A stretch of DNA of 5,007 nucleotides from Gammaproteobacteria bacterium. Lineage in GTDB: Bacteria; Pseudomonadota; Gammaproteobacteria; Eutrophobiales; Eutrophobiaceae. Within the stretch, counting starts at the first letter, position 1. Each line of letters opens with the position of its first letter. The position numbers and the translations under genes are program-made. Shown in pieces: positions 1-5,007 of the stretch. The notes under the pieces are model-generated. The model was not told where the DNA came from, ran no database searches, and worked only from the letters and a program-made list of their open reading frames with translations. The DNA lies in the NCBI GenBank assembly GCA_009843675.1, contig VYCZ01000044.1, positions 288 through 5,294 on the forward strand, written 5' to 3'.

Positions 1-60
1 GGGCTGGCTTCACGAGTTCCAGAATTTGCTGCCAACAACCAGAGAGTATCAGGTTGAAAA
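1..60. other. Downstream flank of the cupin gene, no feature seen
   Basis: These bases follow the cupin stop codon on the minus strand. I see no terminator hairpin with T-run, no ribosome site and no convincing start of a next gene, so whether the transcript ends here cannot be judged. Confidence 0.4.
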
Positions 61-1041
61 TCAGTCATGGGAATGATGATGGTGCTTGTGCGTGTGCCAG
101 TGGCTTTGTTTATGGCCGTCGGTTGTTGGTTTGTTGTCCGGGAATTCCGGGCCGCGTAACTTCTGGGTCTGCTCGAAGTCTTCCGGTCCATGCGGGTGGT
201 TGTGGGAGTGGCTGACCATCCACTTGTACAGCAGCGGGTCGCGCTGGTAGACGCGGGCCGCGGAGCGATGCTGGTTCTCCTTCGGGGTGGACCAGGGGTT
301 GTAGTGGAAGTGGTTGAACAGTTTTGAGTCCACCCGGCCCAGGGCGATGCAGCCGAATTCCGAGGCGAACGCGCCGTGGTTGATGTAGGCCGGGCGCCAG
401 AAATAGCCGCCGGTGGGTATTTCGCCGAACTGCATCATCCAGGAGGTGCCCCACAGGTGGTAGGATTCCTCCGCGCAGTCATGGTAGGAAATGTTGTCCT
501 GGTAACACGCCGGCGTCATGCAGTACAGGAACGTCATCGCGTGTGAAATCGGGTTGTAGTTAAGCAGCTTGATCAAGATTCCGGTAGCCGTCGCGGGACT
601 GACGACGTTGCCCGGCGCCCAGGCGATGTCCAGGTAGGAGTCCACGTCGTGGTACAGGCCGGTATGGGCCAGGGGGTGGTGCTCGGTGGCTTCGACCAGG
701 CTGGGTTCCCCGGTGTTGTACATCATCAATACCAGGGCGCCCTGTTCGGATTTGATGGCGGGCATGGCATAGCCTGCCGGGACGTAGAAGTAGTGCCCCT
801 TGCGTACCGTGCGGCCATCCAGTTGCAGCTCTCCCTCGATCACGATCATTTCCCATTCAGACCAGGAAAACCCCGGCGTCTGGCTGTCGCCGCCGTCCAG
901 TCGTACCGGCATGGTGCAGGCGCCGGTGTCGGTATCCAGGCTCAGCATTTTGTAGTGCATGTCCCGGCCAAAGCCCGGCAGCAGCATGCGCTTGAAGGTA
1001 ACGTCGCGGTCGACGAAAGGTTCTATGTGTGGGCGCGCCAT
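61..1041 (-). CDS. Two-cupin protein with histidine-rich C-terminal tail (DUF4437-like), function unknown
   Basis: This 326-residue protein appears to contain two cupin barrels and no signal peptide or membrane segment, so it is probably cytoplasmic. The first barrel (about residues 30-110) has the EGEL turn, the KGHYFYVPAG strand and SEQGALVLM. The usual HxH and late His ligands are replaced by a Ser/Trp/Glu stretch and Met93, so it probably binds no metal in the standard way. The second barrel (about 160-245) has His187, Glu191/Glu192, His195 and His222 at plausible metal-ligand positions, followed by GGYFWRPAYI and a G-C-I-A-L-G-R strand. From residue 278 the protein is very rich in His: four in 278-284 and nine in the last 17 residues, which suggests binding of Ni, Zn, Cu or Co. 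The ATG is preceded by AGGAG (1049-1053) at 7-nt spacing. The gene is the last visible one of the cluster. A bicupin fold is fairly certain; a dioxygenase, isomerase or sensor role is only possible. The likeness to DUF4437 is from memory. Confidence 0.85.
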   Translation of the reverse strand: MARPHIEPFVDRDVTFKRMLLPGFGRDMHYKMLSLDTDTGACTMPVRLDGGDSQTPGFSWSEWEMIVIEGELQLDGRTVRKGHYFYVPAGYAMPAIKSEQGALVLMMYNTGEPSLVEATEHHPLAHTGLYHDVDSYLDIAWAPGNVVSPATATGILIKLLNYNPISHAMTFLYCMTPACYQDNISYHDCAEESYHLWGTSWMMQFGEIPTGGYFWRPAYINHGAFASEFGCIALGRVDSKLFNHFHYNPWSTPKENQHRSAARVYQRDPLLYKWMVSHSHNHPHGPEDFEQTQKLRGPEFPDNKPTTDGHKQSHWHTHKHHHHSHD

Positions 1042-1063
1042 GTTGTTTCTCCTGTGTGCATAA

Positions 1064-1089
1064 GGGGTACAGAATTGGCTTCTGTCCCC
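1064..1089. other. Intercistronic stem-loop between the small-protein gene and the cupin gene
   Basis: GGGGTACAGAA (1064-1074) pairs with TTCTGTCCCC (1080-1089) around the five-base loop TTGGC, giving ten base pairs with one bulged T. It fills much of the 72-bp gap and ends 10 bp before the AGGAG of the cupin gene. No T-run follows on the minus strand, so it is not a standard terminator. An RNA-stabilising or processing element, or a REP-like remnant, would fit better. Confidence 0.6.
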
Positions 1090-1113
1090 GGAAATTCAGC
1101 TTGTGGGCGGATG

Positions 1114-1404
1114 TTATTCACCATCAACCCCGTACTTCCAGACCACCTGGTCTTCCCGGCCTTCCGGTTTCACGGGCAGATCTTCCCGCTTGATTTTTAC
1201 CTTCTGGTCGCCGTCGGCGTTAAAGCCGCGCAGCGAAATCCGGTCGAAAAATTCCTCGTACCACTTGGCCCGTGTCGGCGCCAGGTCGTGCATCTGCTGG
1301 TCGATCTTCGCGAAGCGCTGTTCCTGCTCATCAATTTCTTCGCGCACCCACTCTTCCTCTTCTTTGGAACGTTCGTGGTCTATGAACAGGTTTTTGAAAG
1401 TCAT
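1114..1404 (-). CDS. Small acidic helical protein of unknown function
   Basis: I do not recognise this 96-residue protein. About a quarter of its residues are Asp or Glu, with runs such as KEEEEW at 14-19. Residues 10-52 have the charged, heptad-like look of a long amphipathic helix or short coiled coil. The second half (about 53-96) is less helical, ending with VVWKYGVDGE. There are no cysteines, no signal peptide and no membrane segment. The ATG at 1404 is preceded by AGGGAG (1414-1419), about 9 nt upstream. The gene begins 21 bp after the stop of the tandem hydrolase gene and ends 72 bp before the cupin gene. That placement and the ribosome site support a real gene co-expressed with both. 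An accessory or subunit-bridging protein is a guess based on size, charge and position only. Confidence 0.75.
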   Translation of the reverse strand: MTFKNLFIDHERSKEEEEWVREEIDEQEQRFAKIDQQMHDLAPTRAKWYEEFFDRISLRGFNADGDQKVKIKREDLPVKPEGREDQVVWKYGVDGE

Positions 1405-1425
1405 GGTTTATCTCTCCCTAAGTGT

Positions 1426-3051
1426 TTACGAGTAACCAGCCAAACTGCGCCCGCCAACCTCCGCCAACGGATGTTGACGCGTCCTGCACAGTTCCACCGT
1501 GCAATCGAGTTTATCCAAATTTGTTGCCAATGGGTAGTTTACTATCTCTTGCCGGAGTTCAGTCAGCCCCGGGTAGGCCAGCCAGAAATCAGTGAGGCGG
1601 GCGTTGAGGTAGCCCGCCTCCAGCCTGGGCTCTCCGGGCAAGGCATGGGTGGCGTCGCGGGCATACCAGGGCCAGTACAACTGCCGGTCGCGCAACCAGT
1701 GCCAGGTTTTCAGCAGGTGTGTGCCCTCGCTGTCCGGTGTGAAATCAGGACAGAGTTTTTGCTGTTCCCACTCTCCGGCCAGCGCAGCATAATCAAGCGC
1801 ATTGACCAGTTTTAGCGCCGTTACCGACCGCCCCAGCCGACCCGCCAGTTCCACCGCAATGGCCGCGCTGTCCTGCTCGGCCTGAAGCTGCAAACTGTTC
1901 CAGCCCAGGGTCTCGACCAGTTCTGCCAGGGTCTCGACTACCCCGTCGATACCACCCTGACCGGCTTGCGGTGGCTGTGATAACCCGTGTCCCGCCAGGT
2001 CCGGGGCAATGACGTGGTATGGCCCGGAACGGGCAAGGGCGCGGGCGGACAGGGAGCGCTGGGATCTGCCGACGTCATGCAAGGCCAACACGGGAGACTG
2101 TTGTTCGTCCCCCGAAAACTGGTAGTGGCACTGTCCGTCGCCCAGGTCGATGAAACCCTTGCCAGTATTACCGGTATTGCCTGCGCGGTTGATATGGCAA
2201 TCCTTGCTGCGCGCCTGGGGCATGTGCTCGGTAAAAATACTCCTGAAGCCCTCGGCCCGCTGTTCCCGGGTCGGGCCGCAATGCAGCATGGTGAAATTGT
2301 CCGGCCACTCCACCGAGTCAAAACGGTCGGTGTATTGTTTCAGGATGCTGCCCTGCCAGCGCATGATGATCGTCGGCGCCGTGACGGGTTGCAAGCGCTC
2401 CATTTTTTCATTGGCAAACGCGGCCCGGTAGGCGCGGTCGTAATCCTTGCCCGCCAGCAGGAAATCCATGGCCATGTGCTGCACCACGTCGGTGTTGACG
2501 CCGCCTCCCGGCAAGCGGGTGTCCGGGCCGGTTTGGTGCCAGGGGAAGAACACGCACTGGTCCCGGGCCACCGACCAGGTACGGGCCAGGTGGCTGCCGG
2601 TCACATCCGGCGTCAGGTCGGGGAAGTACCCGGCTACGATACTGTCCCGCTCCGCGTCAGTGAAGTGCGCGGCGTTGTCCAGGATTGCGTAATCAACCCG
2701 CTCACCATGGGTTTTGCTGAATTCAATCGCGATTTGCGCGCCCGTGGCCGTTCCGTACAGGCCGAAACTGTGCAAGCCCAAGCATTTGGTGAATTCATCC
2801 AGTGCAGCCACGTAACCGGTCAAGTCGCTGCCGGGTTCCGGCAAGGGGTCAGAGCAGCCGTAACCGGGCGTGTCGGGGGCAATCACGGTACAAAACTCTG
2901 CTGCCACCCCGACGAAGGGCAACAAGGCCGCGGATGACATCGGCGAGGCATGTAACATCACCAGGGCCGGTCCCGTGCCGGCGCGGCGGAAATGGACCAG
3001 CTGCGGCTGTTTTTCGCTGCCGATGTTGGCGTAGTTTTGAGTTATATTCAT
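1426..3051 (-). CDS. Tandem alpha/beta-hydrolase fold protein, both nucleophile elbows degenerate
   Basis: The 541-residue protein holds two alpha/beta-hydrolase domains joined by a short Asn/Gly/Thr-rich linker (about 276-299). Domain 1 (about 20-275) shows the LHASP oxyanion-loop region at 33-37, APDTPGYG at 58-65 and the elbow G-T-A-T-G at 100-104, where Ala102 sits in the nucleophile position. Domain 2 (about 300-541) shows LHDVG at 324-328, APDLAGHG at 349-356 and, in the elbow position, A-E-Q-D-S at 391-395 with Gln393 as nucleophile equivalent. The domains are homologous: 144-172 and 435-463 align without gaps with 14 of 29 identities (P-D-x-T-P-D, G-x-H-L, T-W, R-D, P-W). Typical single-domain members have about 270-300 residues. 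Domain 2 ends early and lacks a clear last strand with catalytic His. The ATG at 3051 is the only start, because an in-frame TAA lies at 3064-3066. No signal peptide is seen, so it is cytoplasmic. The fold is certain; enzymatic activity is doubtful. Confidence 0.9.
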   Translation of the reverse strand: MNITQNYANIGSEKQPQLVHFRRAGTGPALVMLHASPMSSAALLPFVGVAAEFCTVIAPDTPGYGCSDPLPEPGSDLTGYVAALDEFTKCLGLHSFGLYGTATGAQIAIEFSKTHGERVDYAILDNAAHFTDAERDSIVAGYFPDLTPDVTGSHLARTWSVARDQCVFFPWHQTGPDTRLPGGGVNTDVVQHMAMDFLLAGKDYDRAYRAAFANEKMERLQPVTAPTIIMRWQGSILKQYTDRFDSVEWPDNFTMLHCGPTREQRAEGFRSIFTEHMPQARSKDCHINRAGNTGNTGKGFIDLGDGQCHYQFSGDEQQSPVLALHDVGRSQRSLSARALARSGPYHVIAPDLAGHGLSQPPQAGQGGIDGVVETLAELVETLGWNSLQLQAEQDSAAIAVELAGRLGRSVTALKLVNALDYAALAGEWEQQKLCPDFTPDSEGTHLLKTWHWLRDRQLYWPWYARDATHALPGEPRLEAGYLNARLTDFWLAYPGLTELRQEIVNYPLATNLDKLDCTVELCRTRQHPLAEVGGRSLAGYS

Positions 3052-3066
3052 TTCTGTAACTACTTA

Positions 3067-3076
3067 CCCCCTCCTT
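3067..3076 (-). promoter_or_regulatory. Distant Shine-Dalgarno sequence of the tandem hydrolase gene
   Basis: On the minus strand this reads AAGGAGGGGG. The last G lies 15 nt before the ATG at 3051, and the AGGAGG core lies 18 nt before it, much farther than the usual 5-9 nt. No closer purine-rich site or alternative start exists. The motif directly abuts the inverted-repeat element beginning at 3077. Confidence 0.45.
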
Positions 3077-3189
3077 CGTCATTCCCGCGAATGCGGGAAT
3101 CCAGTCGATCAAACAGTCGCTCGCGACACATTACAAAGTGTCCCTTCGGGACTTTTTTCCACTGGCTTCCCGCATTCGCGGGAATGACG
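3077..3189. repeat. 113-bp inverted-repeat (MITE/REP-like) element with dRS3-type palindromic ends
   Basis: The two 28-bp ends (3077-3104 and 3162-3189) are inverted copies matching at 27 of 28 positions. Each end is itself a palindrome: the left contains ATTCCC-GCGAATGC-GGGAAT (3081-3100), and the right the same with one base changed in the first arm. The motif ATTCCC-N8-GGGAAT is the one known as dRS3 in Neisseria, and similar dispersed repeats occur in many proteobacteria. The centre carries a small hairpin GTCGC-TC-GCGAC (3116-3127) and a terminator-like hairpin (3135-3158). There is no coding capacity; peptides such as WIPAFAGMT that appear on translation are a known artefact of this repeat. 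It lies between the oxidase and hydrolase genes and could act in transcript processing or attenuation. Target-site duplications are not obvious. Confidence 0.8.
3135..3158 (+). terminator. Terminator-like hairpin inside the inverted-repeat element
   Basis: GTCCC (3140-3144), loop TTC and GGGAC (3148-3152) are followed by six T residues (3153-3158). The stem extends outward past a T-T mismatch through a G-T wobble and three A-T pairs (3135-3138 with 3154-3157). The T-run lies on the plus strand, opposite to the direction of all genes here, so it would stop antisense transcripts. On the minus strand the stem is followed only by ACTTTG, so any effect on the operon itself would be weak. Confidence 0.45.
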
Positions 3190-3221
3190 AACGTAAGGTA
3201 ATGACAGACCATGATGCGTCA

Positions 3222-4832
3222 CTATTCAGGTCGTTGCGCCTGTAAACCCAGGCTGCCGGGGTTGATACGGTTGTCGGGGTCCACTGCCTGCTTCAGTTGC
3301 CGCAGCAGTTCCCAGCTTGCCGGTTTCAGTCCCTGCTTATACGGGTAAGCCTTGCCGACCTGTAAGTGCGCGGCGCCCATATCGCAGAAAAAGTCCAGCA
3401 ACTCCTGCCGGATCTGCGCCACGGCCTGACGCGCGGCCGGGTTTTCCTTAAAGCCGGACAGTTTTTTCAGCACGCCCGGCTCTACGGTGTCCCGGTGAAT
3501 TTGCGTCATGGCGTCCGGCCAGAAGAATACCGGTTCCACCACGAAGCAGTGGGTCGCTACTGTCGCCAACAGGTAGCCGACGCCGATGCCTTCACGTTCC
3601 ATGAGTGCCTTGTGTCCGGAAAATATCTCTTCCACGCCATCGATCACGGCCACGGCCCTGGAGTGGGGTACCAGGGCGTGCACCGGCGCCCAGCGTTCGC
3701 CACTGGGGCCGACGACGTTGTTCAGGGGCGTAAACGGGTTTGCCCGGAGAATTTTCGGGATACTGTTTTCAATCTCACGCCCCCCGTTGTCCGAACAAAT
3801 CTGCCGGGTCCGCTGCAGCCGTTCATCAGCCAGGGCCGCACCACTCTCCTCTACCATGACGTGCAAGGAATAAGCAACATCTTCCATGAACCCTCTACCG
3901 GCGATAGCGGTTTTCAAACCGTCCTTCACCGCCCCAACCACACTACCGCTTGCTTTTACTACGCCGGCCAAGGCTTTTACGTCCTTCATCAGGCTCTCAC
4001 GTTGCAGGCGTTGTTGTTGCAAAAAGGGATCGAAGCCGAAACATTCCATGGCCAGGCCGGCCCTTGAGATCGCGCTCATGGCCCCGGCCATGGCATGGTA
4101 ATCGTCAAAGTCGAAAGCGGCGAAACGCCGGGCGGTCAATTCAGGGATAAGTTGCAGGGTAGCCCGGGTTTTTATGCCCAGCGCGCCGGTATCGCAGCAG
4201 AACAGCCCGGTCAGGTCGGGGCCGTAATGTCTGAAAAAAGGCGTGCCGTTACGCTGGGCGTTCGAGCCGGTATCCAGTATGGTCCCATCCGCCAGCACCA
4301 CTTCCAGGCTCAGCACTGAATCCACGGCGCTGCCATAGCGTCCGGAGCCCCAGAAGATGCTGTTCTGGGACAGGCTGCCGCCGACCGTGGCCTTGATGCC
4401 GGACAGGGTGCCCCAGTACGGTGTGCGGCATCCGCTCCCGCTTAACGCCTGGTGCAATTCCTTCCAGGTGCAGCCGGTTTCTACGGTCACGTACATATCT
4501 TCGGTGTTGCACTCCACCGCCCGGTTGAGCCTGCTCATGTCCAGCAGGATGGTATCCGGCTCCGCTGGCACGTAACCGCTGGTATACGACATGCCGCCGC
4601 CGCGGGTGACCACCGCATGACCCTGTTTCGTCACTGCCGCAACCACCCGGGCAACCTGCTCAGTTGTACCGGGTTGCACTACCGCCAGCGCCGGCAGGGC
4701 TTTGGTATAAATATCCTGGGCATAGAAGGCGCAACTCTGCGCATCGGTCAGCACCGCATCTGCGCCTGCGATTGCAGTGAGGGTGTCAATCAGTGCCGGC
4801 GTAGTTGTTGCAGAATTTTCCAAGGGACACAC
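3222..4832 (-). CDS. FAD-linked oxidase/dehydrogenase, VAO/PCMH family
   Basis: This 536-residue flavoprotein would oxidise an unidentified small substrate (an alcohol, hydroxy acid or phenolic compound in known relatives) using bound FAD. The N-terminal FAD-binding domain spans about 47-230: VVQPGTTEQV (51-60), the pyrophosphate-binding segment TRGGGMSYTSGYVP (76-89), TVGGSLSQNS (149-158) with GSGRYGSAVDSV (162-173), EVVLADGTIL (177-186), and TGALGIKTRATLQLIP (215-230). The C-terminal half forms the substrate-binding cap and ends with the family signature AVDPDNRINPGSL (516-528). Length is normal for the family and no motif is broken. The start is GTG at 4832: upstream in frame there is no ATG, GTG or TTG before a TAG at 4875-4877, and the next residues match the usual N-terminal helix (LIDTLTAIAGADAVLTD). 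No Shine-Dalgarno is visible. No signal peptide is seen. It is the first gene of the cluster; resemblance to vanillyl-alcohol oxidase, 4-cresol dehydrogenase or GlcD is at family level only. Confidence 0.93.
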   Translation of the reverse strand: MCPLENSATTTPALIDTLTAIAGADAVLTDAQSCAFYAQDIYTKALPALAVVQPGTTEQVARVVAAVTKQGHAVVTRGGGMSYTSGYVPAEPDTILLDMSRLNRAVECNTEDMYVTVETGCTWKELHQALSGSGCRTPYWGTLSGIKATVGGSLSQNSIFWGSGRYGSAVDSVLSLEVVLADGTILDTGSNAQRNGTPFFRHYGPDLTGLFCCDTGALGIKTRATLQLIPELTARRFAAFDFDDYHAMAGAMSAISRAGLAMECFGFDPFLQQQRLQRESLMKDVKALAGVVKASGSVVGAVKDGLKTAIAGRGFMEDVAYSLHVMVEESGAALADERLQRTRQICSDNGGREIENSIPKILRANPFTPLNNVVGPSGERWAPVHALVPHSRAVAVIDGVEEIFSGHKALMEREGIGVGYLLATVATHCFVVEPVFFWPDAMTQIHRDTVEPGVLKKLSGFKENPAARQAVAQIRQELLDFFCDMGAAHLQVGKAYPYKQGLKPASWELLRQLKQAVDPDNRINPGSLGLQAQRPE

Positions 4833-4839
4833 AGGCCGC

Positions 4840-4881
4840 GTATAGTATTCTGTATACCTGATATTCTCCGGTAACTACCAA
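4840..4881 (-). promoter_or_regulatory. Candidate promoter/operator of the oxidase gene
   Basis: On the minus strand TTGGTA (4881-4876) is a possible -35, with TATACA (4856-4851) as a -10 at a long 19-bp spacing; TACTAT (4847-4842) is an alternative -10. Each -10 matches four of six consensus bases. The region also holds the dyad GTATA-N8-TATAC (4840-4857), which overlaps both -10 candidates and so could be an operator, for example for a GntR-type regulator. All of this is weak pattern evidence. Confidence 0.25.
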
Positions 4882-4910
4882 TCCAACCCAGGTTTGCACG
4901 CGGGCTGGCT

Positions 4911-4984
4911 GGGAAGCGGGAGTCCAGTGAGCGAACCTTCCTGGTAAGGAGTATTGTCTACTGGATTCCCGTTTTCACGGGAAT
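4911..4984. repeat. Second, decayed inverted-repeat element upstream of the oxidase gene
   Basis: The right end CTGGATTCCCGTTTTCACGG (4961-4980) continues into GAAT and contains an intact ATTCCC-N8-GGGAAT palindrome at 4965-4984. It differs from the 3077-3189 ends mainly in the spacer. The left arm (about 4911-4928, reading GCGGGAGTCCAGT at 4916-4928) matches the inverted right arm at about 14 of 18 positions. The arms have the same outward arrangement as in the first element, but the centre (4929-4960) is different and shorter. The right palindrome is certain; the left arm is less so. Confidence 0.6.
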
Positions 4985-5007
4985 GGCAAGTGTTATCGGG
5001 CAATATC

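Noticed and set aside
649..1815. A 388-codon open frame on the plus strand
   Set aside because: It runs antisense across the cupin, small-protein and hydrolase genes and the gaps between them, has no family-like motif, and is explained by GC-rich codon bias opposite real genes.
1987..2937. A 316-codon open frame on the plus strand
   Set aside because: It lies entirely antisense to the tandem hydrolase gene, whose domain motifs are clear, and its translation resembles no protein family.
1426..3051. The hydrolase gene as two genes fused by a sequencing error
   Set aside because: The frame is continuous through the linker, the two domains are homologous along their length, and no stop, start or ribosome site is visible at the junction.
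2849..3112. An 87-codon minus-strand frame starting MIDWIPAFAGMT
   Set aside because: Its N-terminus is the translation of the dispersed inverted repeat and the rest is an out-of-frame reading of the hydrolase gene.
3077..3189. The inverted repeats as a CRISPR array or insertion sequence
   Set aside because: There are only two inverted, not direct, copies with a single 57-bp interval, and there is no room for a transposase gene.
2992..3201. A 69-codon plus-strand frame across the repeat
   Set aside because: It contains FPRMRESS and WLPAFAGMT, both common translation artefacts of this palindromic repeat.
3366..4067. A 233-codon open frame on the plus strand
   Set aside because: It is fully antisense to the FAD-oxidase gene, with low-complexity composition typical of a shadow frame.

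Overview
The window looks like bacterial chromosome from a GC-rich Pseudomonadota, most likely a gammaproteobacterium. The reasons are tight same-strand gene packing, Shine-Dalgarno sites before the downstream genes, proteobacterial-type enzyme families, and copies of the small palindrome ATTCCC-N8-GGGAAT that is scattered through many proteobacterial genomes. No rRNA, tRNA, CRISPR array, integrase or transposase gene is visible, and the species cannot be named from this sequence.

All four genes I accept lie on the minus strand and read from right to left. (1) 4832-3222 encodes a 536-residue FAD-linked oxidase or dehydrogenase of the VAO/PCMH family with a GTG start. (2) 3051-1426 encodes a 541-residue protein made of two alpha/beta-hydrolase domains in tandem. 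(3) 1404-1114 encodes a small, very acidic protein of 96 residues with no recognised family. (4) 1041-61 encodes a 326-residue two-cupin protein with a histidine-rich tail. Genes 2 and 3 are 21 bp apart and genes 3 and 4 are 72 bp apart, so these three look like one transcript. Gene 1 is separated from gene 2 by 170 bp, largely filled by a 113-bp inverted-repeat element. A decayed relative of this element lies upstream of gene 1 at about 4911-4984.

The set suggests a small-molecule oxidation pathway: a flavoenzyme, a hydrolase-fold partner and a cupin that may bind a metal. The substrate cannot be read from the sequence. The most unusual point is that the tandem hydrolase seems to have lost the catalytic nucleophile in both domains (Ala102 in the first, Gln393 in the second). 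It may therefore be a binding protein or use atypical chemistry. The cupin shows a similar asymmetry: its first barrel lacks the usual His ligands, while the second keeps a plausible set.

Non-coding parts: 1-60 holds no signal I can support. 1042-1113 holds a strong stem-loop. 3052-3221 holds the inverted-repeat element and a distant Shine-Dalgarno sequence. 4833-5007 holds a weak promoter/operator candidate and the second repeat element. No gene-free stretch exceeds 300 bp.
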